This document shows positions 28,901 to 43,900 of a DNA stretch of 64,000 nt, in pieces. This DNA comes from Agelaius tricolor. Its lineage: Eukaryota > Chordata > Aves > Passeriformes > Icteridae. Location: the NCBI GenBank assembly GCA_023055355.1, contig JALJCS010000034.1:2308001-2372000 (forward strand). Reading direction: 5' to 3'. The position numbers and the translations under genes are program-made. Numbering within the stretch: the first letter of the stretch is position 1; each line of letters begins with the position of its first letter. The notes beneath the pieces were generated by a model that worked only from the letters and a program-made list of their open reading frames with translations, searched no databases and was not told the DNA's origin.

Positions 28901-31900
28901 CAGTTTCCCAGGACCACATTATTTCTCTCAAGACCCAATTAAGATGGGTCCTTTAACATTATAAACCCTTTAGAAAGTCACTTTGCACAATACAGGTCTT
29001 GCAGGGTTTATGTTTAATAGATTATATTGTCTATTTTTTAAAATCTCAAAATGTCCTTTCAATATTTTCCTGCATGTTATAATTATTACATTGGATCTGT
29101 CATTATCTGTATTTATTGGCTTGTTTATGACACTTTATGGAGTGCTTTCAAGACTAATTAGCCAAAGACTGAAAATACATATAGATATTATTTAAAACAG
29201 AATCACAGGAAGTGTCATACTGGGTTAGACAGTAGATGCCAAAATTGGAACTGGGATATTCTGATGATGGCAAACCATCATAAATACAAGAAATGTCACT
29301 TCTGCCAACAAAATGGAAATAATTATACAGCACTTAGTGCAACACAAGAGCTTTTTTTCCCCCAACAAATATTTAAGCAGTTGACTAACTGCTTTCAAAA
29401 AGCTTACTTTCAGTTAGAGACTGGTTTTTTTCATACACTTAAATGGGATTTCTCTTTTTCTGTGACCAAGCATCTCTGCATCCAGCTCTGGGCTCCCAGC
29501 ACAGGAGGGACATGGACCTGTTGGAGTGAGTCCAGAGGAGGTCACAGAGATGCTTATTGGAATAGTTCAACTTGGAAAAGAGATTTCAGGCTGATGTAAC
29601 TGCAACCTTTCAGTACATGGAGGGAGCTTACAACAAAGCTGGAGTGGGACTATTTACAAGATCATGTGATGACAGGACAAGGGGATTCAAACCTACAGTG
29701 GGGAGATTTGGATTAGCCATTAGGAAGAAATTCTTTAATGTGGAGGGAGGTGAGACACTGGAACAGGTTGCCCAGAGTAGCTGTGGATGCCCCATTGCTG
29801 CAAGTTTCAAGGCCAGGCTGGATGGGAGCTTGAGTAACCTGGTCCAGGTGGGTTAGAACTTGATAATCTTTAAGGTCCCTTCCAATCCAAACCATCCTTT
29901 GATTCTAAGATTTTTATGTATTTTATTCCCGCTAAATATGCCAGTATTTTATAGGCTAACAATCTAGTAAGCTCTGAAATATTCCAGATAAAATCACAGC
30001 TTCCTACCTGTATGCTTCCCAAGCTCTGCAAGAGTGTCCTGGTACATACTCAACATCTGATCACAGTGAGCAATTACACTTTTGCGCATGTTGTCCCAGT
30101 GAGGAGCAAGTTCTCCCAGGTCTTTAAGCTCCTGATTCCTGTACCAAAAAGCAAAAAGAGAAGGCACTAATTAACTCATTAATCTACTAAGATTCATCCA
30201 AATTAATCTAAATCAAGTTTGCTACAAAACATCAGAAAGATTTCCTAACTGAAATAAAATCCATTTTCAGAATGCTTGTAAGATCTGCTTTTCATCTCTG
30301 TTTTACAAGTGCGCAATAAATTACGTCAGTAGATAATGCAGTAACTTTTGTGTTCAAAACTCATCTGGTATAAATGCAGTAACCTTCAAAATGAAATCCT
30401 ATTTCTTTCATGAAGGAAAGAAGGCTTCCAGGCTCCAGAGAGCTGTGCCCAGAGCAAGTAACTTTTTGTGAAGAAATATTAAACACCATTGGAAAGAATA
30501 TGAAGTTTCTTTTACCTGCAAAAATTCAGTATAGTTGTTTTGATGCACTACTCTTGGTATACTTTCATAAGCACTTCATAAACATATTTCTAGCAGCGTT
30601 CCTACAAATTCAGTTTAACCAACACATCAGCTCTCACCACATTTCTTCAGGATTCAAAACAAAACACACACAAAAAACCCCAACACCAGCTCCCTAAAAT
30701 GTCATGTCCAGCCTTACAATGTTCATCAGGTCAAAAAAGCACTGCTATGGTAACCAAACATGTCACTGGAAATCCAAAAGGAAATCCTTTAGTAAATTAT
30801 CAGTTTTCCTGTATACTCTTGAGAGCTGACCTGAGTGAAATAGAGATCATCTGAATTTCCTGCACAAACAAGCTTAGTACTTGGGGCTTTCTGTTTGGTT
30901 TTTCCTCTTGCAGAGGAAGTTTCTCCTGTATCTCTCCCAAAGCCATTTTGTGGGACTTGCTTTTAAGGAAAATAAAAGATCTTGAGTCAGTCTTCAAACA
31001 TCTGGAATTTTGCAGGAGAAAATGTTTGCAACACAACCAGTTTTCTTTATTTTCTTTGGAGCCTCAAGAAGAGTGTTTCACTGCAATTCTTGGAAGTCTC
31101 CACAAAGTCTTCCAGAAGACAGCTCTTGCATACAGAAAAATTATGTAAGAAAAAGCAAAAATGGGGGAGAAGAGGTGGAAAGAGGGAGGAAAAGACCAGT
31201 AAGCTTGGCAGCACAGGAACACAGAGCTCCCTTATGTGAGTAGCACATCTGACCATTAGTCAAAAAATCTTAAAATTACTTCTTAAACAGAACAGCAGCA
31301 CACTGGTGATCTTTTCCCCATGGTTATTAGCTTTGCATTAGTGTGAACAGTGCAGTCAGAATAAGCTCCATGGGCATACCTCTGCTCCTGGTGTAGATGA
31401 CAATCAAAACCAAACAGACTGCACTGGAAGCGGAATTAAAGCATTTCATTTATACGTGTTCTTGAAAATATCAACATGGAAACAAAGATACAGCACATGA
31501 ACTTGCTGACAGTTTGTGTTAATGATATTATTACCTTTTGCCATTTAATTGCTCCTGAAGCTGAACCAATTAAACTTTCCTCCAACATTACAAACTAGTA
31601 ATGCAGCATAAGAACAATCTGCCATGAAGGGATATGAAAGGATAAACCAAACATTCTCAGTGACCATTTTCTTTGCCAGGTTTTAGCAGTATAACATGAG
31701 GTCTCCTTTCAATTAAAATCTTAGGGCTTCCTTCTCAGAAAAGTGTGTAAAATTGGTCAGGGTATGCAATTCTGTTTATGTGCAGTGATAATATTTTGGC
31801 CCTTAATATTTATGGTGTCTGATTTAACAGTTTTAGCAACAATGTTTGGACCTGGCTGGCTTCCAAAACTTGACTACTCCTTCTGTACAGGAATAAGAGT

Positions 31901-34900
31901 ATTCCATCCAAGAACTATATCCCTGCCTCTATCTAAGCTCATGCCTGGAGCTGTTGGTCTCAAACTGAAGTTAAACAACAGCAGGAATAGAAAACTTTTA
32001 TCTGAGACTAAAACACCCAACCAAACCCAAGAACTTGTTTAACCAGCTGGCTATGAGTTAACTCCACTGACACCAATAGCAATGGGAATATTAATTTTAA
32101 TAGGATTTCAAGAAATATCAAGAAATATCAAATCCTGTCCCCATTACTGGTGACAAGGTTGGTATTTGTTTCTTCTCAGAAACATGTACAAATCACAAGT
32201 AAAAATTCAGTCTTCAATATGTGGCAAAAAAGACCCATCAACAATGCTTAAAGTGAGAGTACAGTGCTATAGCAATCTAGAGCATACACAGCATGGAAAT
32301 TTTTTTAAAGACTAATTTCTGAATTTATTTTCATTTTAAAATACAGCAAAATAAAAACCATTAGAAAACAGGATTATTTGACAGACACTTCCTTAGAAAA
32401 TAGCCTCATAGCCTCACTTTATATCTTTATTTCTTTTTCTAATGAAATTATAGAAGAGAGAGGATTTAAATTGGATTTATGTCTTGTGGTTTTTTTACAG
32501 TTTATCACTGCTGTTATTGACTCAATACAATTCTGAGTTCTGAATGAAAAAAGAGTTGTCTTTTCTATATCTAAACTCCATCAGCAATACTCCACAGTAC
32601 CAAGCTTTATTATTATTACATGAAAGGCCTTTTCTAAAAGTAAACAGAGTGGAAAAACCAGAATATTTTTCATTTTTGAAAAAGTTTATAGTTCACACTA
32701 AGACAATTTTTGAAATTTTTAATAATATTTTAATACTTTTATGTTAACTTATTTCATTGAATAACTTTAAAAACACACTTCAACCAGTAATTGTGTCAAA
32801 CAACAATTGTGCTATAAAAAAATTAATCTTTATAATAGATATTGGTTTTACAGAGGGCAAATCAGTTACTGATCCAACTTTTCAATGCATCCATGGAACT
32901 TTGAATAGTTTGTCAACTGTACAGGAAGCTTACAACAAACTCTGTGCTGTTAAAATTTCTTTATCGTCCCCCTACTCCAAATCTTCTTTCAAAGTCTTTT
33001 CCAGGTAATTGCTCTCACCACTGTGACAGATCTTGGGCTCTGCATCAACTTAAGCTCATCTTACAGAACAAAATCCAAGCTTTGTCTAGAGCTGTTTGTC
33101 TTTGGCTTGCTGTTCAGCTCCCCAAACTACCTCCTGGATAGTCTTTTCTGTCACTGCCCAACGCAAACTCCACCCAAGAACATGTCTGAGCTTCCACTGT
33201 TTCCTGCCTTCACTAATCAGGTACATTCCTTGGTGGCCTTGGCATATTCTTCACCTGTTTGCATCTAACCAGAATGTGGATGGAAGCAGTCTGCCCCATT
33301 CCTCTTTCTCCAACCTTAAATATTAGCTAATTAGCTAATTCTGAAGTCTGTTTTAGGTACATTTTGATTATCACATGCATTCTTTCTTTTGGTAGATTAT
33401 GTTCTGAGAAGTCCATTTTCAAGAAATGACTGAGAATCTGAGCCCAAGGCTCTATCTTTGATTTACCAACTCACGCAATTTTATTTTTGAGAACACCTTA
33501 GATGCAGGAATATAGTAAACCACTAAAAGTACCTGAAAGAGGTGCAATGAATTTTCTGTATGACTCATGTTGGTAATTTCTACTTAAACAGCTCCTGCTT
33601 TGTGTCATGCACTTAAATGACAACAGTAACAGAAAAAGACTTGCTCATTGCTTTAGATACAACAGCTTAGAAGTCTGAAGGAAGCACATTCAGTGCTAAA
33701 ATACAGCCCCCTGATTTCTGTAAGGAGTACTTTGAGTGAGTGGTATGAATCATGCTGCAAAATTATTTGAAGGAGGTCCCAGTATTGAACTCATGTTTCT
33801 AATGAACTTGTTTCTGTAAGTTCAGAACCACCGGCAGTCCAGACACCATTGCAGACTGCACAGTAAAAACCTGTGGTCAGTGACAATAAACCAAAGTATG
33901 TGGTGGCCTACAGTATAAATAATTCCAACTTTATAACTGAAATACATGACTGATTATATAATTACCTTACTTATGGAATTGGACCAGTAAGAGCAGGCCC
34001 TGGCGGCTGGGGACTCAGGCTGCTATTGGCTGGTTATCTGGGAAGTAAGTGGCTCAGCCAATGAGGATTAACCTCATGGGCTCCTTATCTACATAAGGAA
34101 GTGAAATCTCAATCAAGTTGGCTGTTGATGCATGAACACCGAGTGTCAAAAGTTGCCTGTCTCCGAAACTCGGAATAAAATAATGCAAAACATCAGCAGG
34201 ATGTTAAGATGTGCAAGAGGAGTGAAAAGAGGGCAATCCCTCAAAGAACTTTCTTGGCTGTGATTACTCTGTCTCAGAAAAGAAAACAGCAAAAATAGCC
34301 ACTTGCATCATTACTGACACAAATCCTGACAAATTGAAAGATGAAGTTGAAAAGATCAATGTAACTAAAAGGAGAGGAGATAATTAAGAGAATATATGAT
34401 AAAAGCACATAAACTGAAAATGTTGTATGAAGACCTAGTAGCAATTTTTTATACATTACAGCTTCAAAAATCTAATGATGTGTTTCCTAGTAAAGCAAAC
34501 ATGACAACTTCAAAATCTAGAAAATGAAGTGATTTTGGCCTCCACTAAGCAAAATTAGCTTCTGAAATCTACTTTCACAAAACATCAGAAGCAAAGAGCT
34601 TAGCAGGATTCAAAACAAGAGGAGACATTTCTGCAGATTATATTTGCAAAACTTCTGTAATACTGTAACAGCATAAAACTTCTGAATATTTATCAAACAT
34701 GAGCTTTGGAGTAAATATAAACCATAAGCTTTGGGATATGACTCAATCACTCATACATAAAGGAAGCTTAGAAGCTTCTAAGGAAAGGAGCACAGGAATT
34801 ATTCTTCCTAACAAAGTTCACTTTAAAATGTATGGATAACCACTTCATCTTTTTTTTTTTTTAAAGAACAGAATCAGATAAAATTACTCTCATTTTTCTT

Positions 34901-37900
34901 TGCTACAAGATATGCTTCTGTGATATATAGGCAATAAACTCCAGACAAACAATATGACATGCCCTACAGAAATAAAATACTCATAGGTTTTTCACTCTAT
35001 TGTTTCTAAACCAGGCAAATAATTATTACGGAGGAGTCAATAAGGAAAAAAAAAAAAAGAAGAAAAAAAAGAAAAAGAAAAGAAAAAAAAAGAAAAAAAA
35101 AAGAAAAAAAAGGCATGTTTTTATTTCTCTACTAATAATCTCATTTTAGACTCTCTTGAAAACAGTTGCCATTTTTGTCTCCTTACAGAATTTCCCAAAA
35201 TTATTCCAAGTTTTGGTAAGCCTGACCTGACAGGCAACTAAAAACTTCAGGGTAAGTTGTGCTTACCTTAGCATGCCCTGAACAGTTGTTTAGAAACAAA
35301 CAAACCAACAGAAAAAGAGAAAACAAAGCTTAAAAAAGAGACTAAAGAAATCCCACCAGAACCACATGAGCAAACTACCCACCCAAAAAAAGGCAACAAA
35401 TACATTTAAAAATATTTTAAAGCCTCTTTTCCTATACATTTGAGGAGAACAGACTGGGGTTTGCAAAGCCATGATAAGATTTTATATGGTTCCTAAGAGA
35501 TGAAAACTTTAAGTTCCTTTTTAATTTCTATCCACTACACATGTTATTATACAAAAGTGTAGACAATATATAACCTAAATTTAACTCATTTCTCCCTTTC
35601 TACTTTAAGACCATTTTGCTTCCATTCCTGCTTGAAATTCTTTCCCTACTGAACTCTCTCCCTTCCTTGGATATTTTATTACTAGGGTTTATCTTTCAAA
35701 ACCTCAGTATCTTCAAAGAGCATGATCATTTGGACTTAATTGTATGATTTGCATTTAATAGCAGAGGATCATTCTCCAGCATCAGTCAATTGCAGAGTCT
35801 TGAATTCAGCAATACTTAGAATGACATCTGTGGAATTTACACTTTTAACCTAAATTATATTTTAGTAATTAGCAGTAGGGTCTAGAATTGTTTTAGGGTG
35901 GTTTTTTTTTGGTTATTTTTCTATTTTGATTGCTTCACCAAAATACAGAGCAATCAGCTTTAGACAATATTGCTTCTGTTGCATGATATGAGCAAAACCA
36001 TTCTATTTTCACAGTTTACATTTAAAACTTTATTTCCTTCTTTCAGCTTGGAGTCATAGATGTGGCAAGATTGATCACATTATCAATTGAACAATTACTC
36101 AATCATTCAAACGTTTTCTGGGTTTCTGTTTTCTTTTTTGCCACAATTTATTAATCAGAATTCGTAATTCCAAATACAGAGTGAGGATCTCTATGACACA
36201 AGCAACATCATAAAACTGTATAAAGCTTTTTTAGTCACCCTGATGCCTTAAGTGACAGGAAGTGACAAAATTTTTCACTTCAATTTTGCATTCTTTCACC
36301 ATGTTGTGGGAGGCTCTAATTTGATCAATATGGACTTCCTTAGGGCATGCTGTGCAGAAATATAACACCTGGGAATCTTAGCAGCCCTTGCTAATTGGTA
36401 CTGAATGATTTCTCTGGAGCCTTAAAACCTGTGTGGATCTTGCCAAAAAAAGCCCTCTCTGAGAGGGCAATCCCAATATAGAAGGTAAGTTAGCATTTTA
36501 TTGATTCAGCACTGTTGTCACAAGCTCCCAGCTGGGTAATAATTAGCACTGACTCCATGATTCACAGAAGGCTGATCAATCACTTTATTAAACTATACTT
36601 ATTAAGAAGTTAATAACTTATTAAGAAGTTATTAAGAAACCCACTGCTTTTATGGATAGTTACAATACAGGTGGACCTAACTGATCCTCCAGTCCAAAAC
36701 ACATCACTATTGACTAATTAAGAAACCACCGTTGGGTAAACAAATCTCTGAAACACATTGCACATGTTCACAACAACAGGTGCAGCAGGTGAAGATAAGA
36801 ATTGCTTATCATTCTTTTCCCTGATCTTATCACTGCTTTTCCCAGGAGGATTTCTGGGAAAGTTATGTGCTGCTCCCTGTGGCCACAGAGCTGCTGCCAC
36901 ACAGCGCTGCTGAATTCAAGGGAACGTTACCTTAGAGGTAACTGTCACCAAAAAAACCAAGTGATGTCACTCCACTCCAGTGCAGTACGACTTTGAACAC
37001 CCAAAATCAAAGTAAAATCCAGAAAATTTTACTTAAGTCACCTATGATAGCCCCTCTTAGGCTTTCACAGAGGCCAAATCTTCCGAGATTGGCTGTGAAC
37101 AGTGAAATCAAGAGGAGAGAAAATTATGTTCATTCATTACAATATTTTATCCTTTGGTTTATAAATTAATGGGGTTTAAAACTGATCTTGACTCATGAGG
37201 ACAACCGTCTAAACACTGTTTACAAAAGTCAAGCTACACTTATGTTCATATCATTACATTCCTGAATGTAATTATATGAAGAGAAAAGTTTCATATCCTT
37301 TTTGATGCACAATGAGGTAAATACTGCATTTATATGCATCTGAGCTACATATTACTGACAGGTTTGGGAACTTTTTAAGTGTTGAAAATGAGGTACTTAC
37401 AAGAAACAATCTTGTGAAAAATCCTTCACTGGATAAGCATGGTAACAGTGCCTCTCTCAATGTGGTTGGTTCAAATATTTTCAAAAGTCATTGTAAATTT
37501 ACCCAAAATCACTTTCATTAAATGCTACCACCTCTTATCAATACGACGCTTTCACAATGCCACTGCTCAAAAACAAGTCAAGTAAATACCAACATCCAAA
37601 TGTCCAAAAAAAAAATCAAAGCCTACTCCCAACACATGCCAACAATGACTGGGGCGCCATTTCTCAACGGAAGTTGCGTGGTAAGAAGAAGTAAAAAAAA
37701 AAAAAAAAAAGTATTTTTCACACAGTCTGAATGTTGCCATTGTTTCAAAGTATTTCATTATCTTAAAGGTCTCTTCCAACCTAGAAATTCTGTCATTCTG
37801 TGAAAGAAATAAAATACAGACTGCATAGATTTGCACCAAAAAAAAAAAAAAAGCCTAGTGTTGATCGGATAGGACAGTCATTTGTGATGCAGGAGAAAGC

Positions 37901-40900
37901 TTTTTATGTGTGCTTTTTACTCTGGAGAGGGGGTTTAAGTTCAGTAATTTATATTTGAAATTTGCTTGTGAGTTGTGATCACAAATGCCATGGGCCAAAT
38001 TCAAGTATAGGTGGAATTTCCTTTCAGCCAAATCTCTTGCTGTGCTGACCCAGTTACACTGGTTGCATCTACAACTTGAATTGTATAGGGCAATCAACTT
38101 TCTGAAAAATTATTGTAAGCTAAGACTTTTTTATAATCATGAGGTTCGAAGAACCACTTGGCTAATCTTGCATGACACATGTAAAATATCTGGACCAGAT
38201 TTGTGGAAAGAAATATTAAAAACAGAAGAAAGGACTAATTGGAATACCTCAAAGAGGAAACAGAAATAATTTTGTAATAAAAACAAGCAAAGCAGACTGT
38301 ATGACCTTTACTAGAACAATAAAAATTACCATATAGCTCCTAATAAAATTTCTTCCAGGGAGGCTTGAAGAATAAAAATCTTCACTTCATGCATTTCTTT
38401 AAAAACATTATTTCATGCTGAAATTCAAAGTTAAATACCCTTAGAGGTTACATATTTCAAAGCATCATGTCAGTAAATGAAAGGGGTTGCTTGACAAAGA
38501 ATACTGAAGTTTTATCAAGAGATAATCAATCTTAAGATTGTGAGAAAAGGGAATTTAAACTACAATTTTTAATGAATACTGAATAGCATTAACACTTACT
38601 TGCATATTTTTATAGGTAATTGCTTCAGACCTAACTATATTGAAGCCATAATAAAAAAAAAAATGAAACAGGCTGAGTATGATAAGTGGCTTCTGAGACA
38701 AAAATATTTATCCTTTTAAACTAACAGAGGGAAAAAGACACAGGGAAGAATCCTTCAGAAGAGAATAGCCTGGAGATGGTGCAGTGAATGTTTTGTGCGA
38801 GCTCAACACCCATTATAGTAGCATCCTCCTCAGATGTTTTACTAGATTACAAGTGTAAGGACTCCACAAGAACACACATCTTCACAATTATTTTGAAAAA
38901 GAAAGCCCAGACAAAGCTGGAGCTCCAACCCACACTCTTATATGATGATAGATGAAACAGATGCTCCTATTCCCACCATCTGCTAGTATTCTAGATATTG
39001 TTGCTCCTTTTGGTTAGTCTTATCTCCTCCTTCAGACTCTATCAATCACTTTGTCTCCTTCTTTCACACCCACACTTTCAATTAGCCTTGAACAGCTCAA
39101 CCACATTGGCAGTCAGGAAAATCAGAGGCATTTATCTCAATCTTTGTGCAACTTTTACTTCTGTTTCTTTTTCAAATCTTTATTTTGGTGAAGAGAAAAC
39201 CCCACCATGGTGAATTTTTACTATGAGTTTATCCAGGGAGGTGAATGCTATAATATGATACAACAACAAGGGTTATTACTTGCATTATGCCTTTGAAGAG
39301 AATAATGCAGTAGTAGTAAAAGTGGTTGAAGTAATCCTCTAACATTTAAAAGGCATTTACCCATGGGGCAAATGAAAATATGGGAAGTGCATGAACTGTG
39401 AGACTCAGTATAATCTATTTTTATTGCTTACTACAAGAACCTTGCACATAAGTATTCTCAAACAAGATGAGGCCATAAATGCTTAAACACAGCACAAAAT
39501 TAATAAAATAAACTATTATAACAATTCATAGGAATTTTATAACCCATCATCACCATGCATAAGGATGTATCAGTCCACTGATTTTATTAAAATCAAGATT
39601 CCAGTCTCCCACATGCTGTTCTATAGGCACATAAACATCACACAGAGGCAACAGATGGGGTAAATAAAAAAAGGAAAAGAGGCTTCATACTGCAGAACAA
39701 ACAACCACAACAGGTTGTTTTGGGATATGACACAACAGGAAGGAATTGCCCTAAAGTGCACAGGATGGCTTTGGGATGCAACACTAGGTCACAGCATTAC
39801 TCTTACACATGAGACCAGATGCCCATCTATGTGTTAAGTAACTTTCCTGAGGAAGGAGGCAATATCTTCTACATCATCCATTATCACTGGAAGAAGAAGG
39901 CACTGTCTTCAGGGTAGCCCTGGACTCCTTAAAATAAAGGTGTTTGCCCAAATTTTATCAGCACAGCTTACAAGGATTCAAGGACAGGCTGCCATTTTAA
40001 TCACTGCAATGGGAAACTGTTCACTGAAAGGCTTTTGGGACACCTGTGTTCTCTATTCTCCTTTTTCTTCAGGCCATACACATTGTAATGATTCTCAGAT
40101 ATCTCTCTGGGTTACAAGGCCAAACAATAGGGTTTCAAACAAACATTACTTTGGAATCCTTTTCTTATGGCAACTAATTTAGATTAGCTAAAGGAATGCC
40201 ATTTTTATCCTCAATGCTCCTTTATTCACTATAAACTTGTCATTTTTCATTGCATAATGTTTGTCTATGTCATTAACTCCAGCCAGACACATAGCCAAAC
40301 ACAGCACAATGTTGCTCAGCCCCCTGTCATTTTCTGATCCTTTATAAAATGTTAATGCTCCAGAATATTTATATTGTTAATCAAATGGTGATGGTAACAG
40401 ATTTAAAGTCATGACTGCACTTTAGCACAGTTCATTGCTCAGAACTTATGAGGTCACTGGAGTCCTATTGAGCAATCAATTCTGTTCAGTTCCAGCTGTA
40501 AATTCTTAGCAGCTGTGAAGTGCCCATTTCATACTACAAATAAATATATTCTAGCTCCTCGTTTGCATGATTCCAAGTCAGAAAAATATAATTGATATTG
40601 CTGCTTCTTCCTTACCTTCTCATATCCTCCTTTATGTGCAGATTTATTAGTTCTTTAGGAACATGGAAAGAGAGGGTAGTCTCAGCCATCTGCTCCCGGA
40701 TCCGCATCCACTTGTTGTCAGAAGTAGGGAATCTATATAACTTACAAACGGGGTTTCTCAACACTGCAAAGAGCAAAAACAATATCATTGCTTTAATGGG
40801 GTTATATTACTCCAAAAATTTATGACAATCACCCGCAAAATTATTATATTATTTTCCCCCTAGCTTACAAAATTAACTTTAGAACCATCAGAATTCTATT

Positions 40901-43900
40901 AAAAGCAATTAATTTTTATTTCGTTTTTATACCAGCATGTGGAGAGCAAAGTATTACTAGTACATCAATAAATCACATTTTACCAGCAGAGTAGGTAACT
41001 TTTGAATTTAGGTCTTCAAAGTAGTGAGAATGTAAATCAGACTCTCTTTTCTTACATTTAAGCTGAAGTTAGGGAAAACAGAGAGCACAAATGAACAGTG
41101 AACTCAATACAGTCACCACCATAGCTTGCCAGCACCACTCACAATTCCAATAAATTGCACAGAACTCAGAGTTCAGCTGCATCTTCCCCTTGACATGCAC
41201 ACACAAGTCATTAATACAAATTGAAGGTGTGCTTCTACATTAAAGGAAACTTGACCTTTGACCATATTAGAGTTACCTTGATCATTGATGTGGTCAAGAC
41301 ACTGCCACTACAGAGAAATAGATATAACAGCCCTGTCAATATGTTACATACACTGTTTTCAGATCACTATTGCAATGTGACATAAGAAAATCACATTTCT
41401 TTGTATTTTGGAAGATTATGTTTAAAACCCACCACATTTTTTATTTTACAGTTTTCATGTGTTGGCTACATTACTGTTCAGATCTTAAAACGATGCCATA
41501 TCATCTACTCTCTCCTTCCTATCTTTCTATTTTCTTTTTTTACCCTGCTCTTATTTTCCAGAAAGATCAAAAAGGGGAAAAGCTGAGGAAGAAAAAGTTC
41601 TGTTTCACTAGTTTGATAAGCATTTAACACACATGTCCACAATATCTTGACTTGGAATGAGTTTGGAGAGCCATCCAAATCCACTGCTAGGTTTCTGCCA
41701 AGCCTTCTGGAAAAAGCTGCCTTCCAGCAGGCTCCCATTGCTCAGCCACTGAGTGGTCTGTAACTCAGAGGAATACATTCCCCATGTGTGCTGCAGGGAA
41801 ACTGCTGCTGTCAAGTGACAGCTACTAACAGACATTTCAATTCAAAACTCCCCGACACCATTAAGGTTTACGTAGTCTGATTTATAGAGAATTAAAAATA
41901 AAAGGTACCCAAACTGTCTGGTCTATCTAAGCAATCAGGATTTTTAACAAAAAATCATTTAGGAAAGGCCTAAAAGAAGACCAGAGATTTAAATATACTG
42001 CTAATAAACCCATTGCTTGCAACTCGACGAAAGGAGCAATGTTTAAGTGGTTGTACTGCTCTACATTCCCATCACTCTACTGAGATGTATTTCATCAGTA
42101 GTCTTTGATGAAAAACTATTGTTGGATTATGCCCTTTTCTGATCCAGAGATGGAGCAACTCAGTTTTAAAAAACTTTTATTCTATTTTCCATCTCTTGTG
42201 AAGGGTTATTATACAGATGTTATAATTTACGCCTTTACAATCAGAAGCCAACTATTTCTTAATTACAGTACATTATAAGCATTTCTTGCCATTTTATAGT
42301 CATTTTATAAGCCTTTTTAGAGTAATTTTGCCTTTAGTTCTTAGTGATTTTACTTTCAAAAACTAAATTTTCACTCAGTATTGTGAAATAAGCGAAAGAG
42401 ATGCTTAATTTCTCTGACATACTAAAAAGACCAATTTTTCTTTACTACTAATACCCAAAAAATCTCAATGTTGAAACATTTTTTTCCACACACTTTTAGA
42501 GTTTGGGATTCTCACCACACAGATTTAATTAGAGAAAAAAAAAACCATCTCCAAGTCCTGTGCCTATGACCAACTTTCACCAAGTGTTCAGGCTTTATTA
42601 CATCATTTGGTTAAATGTGGCAATGCGTGTTTCCTGCCATCCTTCTCTTCTGCTGAGATTCTTTTCATCAATGAAACCAGTCTCATCAATAATATTAACA
42701 GTTTCTGACAATTCACAAAGCTGATGTATGGCACCAATCATCTGCCATTAACAAGGCAGGGAATGCAAATTTTCAAATGTCAGGGAGACCTCAGGAAACC
42801 AAGGGCTAATTCAGGTCTGGCCTTAAACAGAAAACTGCCAAACCAGATGATAATTTTGAGTTGGTATTGCTTTTTTCTGTTGTGCCCCCTGATCAGTGTA
42901 TTACCTGGACATTTTAAAGGATGACGCCCCAGACACAAGAGATTCTTTATTTTACCTTTTTCTATCTACTTCCCAAGGAGTTTATCAAGTTTATTTTTTC
43001 CAAAAGCAGCCCTTAAATTCACACTCAGAATCTACTACACTGAAAAATACACATTAATCTGTGAGAACCTAATGCAAATATGTACCTGAAAAAAAATCTC
43101 TTTCCTCCCATCTCCCCACTGTTACCACCATCACAAAGAAAAAACAAATCCCAAGAAAACCCATCACAACTGCCCCAGAAAACCCATCACAACTGCAGAC
43201 AAAGAACACTAAAAATATGGATTCAAAGTTGTGACTTTTATTGTTGCCAGAATTATTAAACTCCTCTCCAGGTACTAGCTTAATTTTCAGGTCTTTGATT
43301 CAGGTCTGAATTTTCAGATGGGGATAAGTGCAACTGTGTTGTAAGTTTTTTTAAATGGTCAAATCATATCTCCGTGGGTTTAAGAAAATTGCATTTACAA
43401 AGTCAAAAAAAGCCTGGGAATTCTTCCCAAATAATCCCAATATGCAGTACTGCTAAAGCTTAAGATCGCCAATAAAAGCTGCGTAGTACTTGATGTTTTC
43501 CTTATAAACAGAACTACTGAAGGCACACAACTCCATGAAAATCTCAGAAGTATCTTCCCCTCCAATTGCAACAATTAATTTCTAACTATAACAAGTTGTC
43601 TAGAACCAAATTCTAGAGGGCATGTACAATAAGAAGGGCAAGACTAGAACTGGTTTTTATAAAAAGTAGGGATTAAAATGAGTGGAAGTTTCATAAAGAT
43701 AATCCTTCCTGTATTTAGACAGTGATCATGAGAGGCATTAAAGAAAACCCAAAATCCCCGTGAACTGCAGTGGTTAAAAAAGGGAAAACTCTGTTTTAAA
43801 AGCTTCTCTCTACAGCATCAAGCCTAAAAGTCAATGCCATATATTTACCCATCCATATTTTTGGACATTCTCATTTTTTAATATGAAGACCTCTGTACTT

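Larger units (their letters stand above)
30139..40615 (-). other. INPP4B: INPP4B intron between exons E and F, 10.5 kb
   Basis: The longest complete intron here. It holds a probable solo LTR (about 33.97-34.20 kb), a purine tract (35043-35113), A tracts at 37693-37710 and 37838-37852 and a small CR1 3' fragment (37762-37805). A short direct repeat of TTAAGAAGTTA units lies near 36590-36640, and a 10-bp tandem AAGAAATATC near 32110. No exon seen. Confidence 0.8.
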
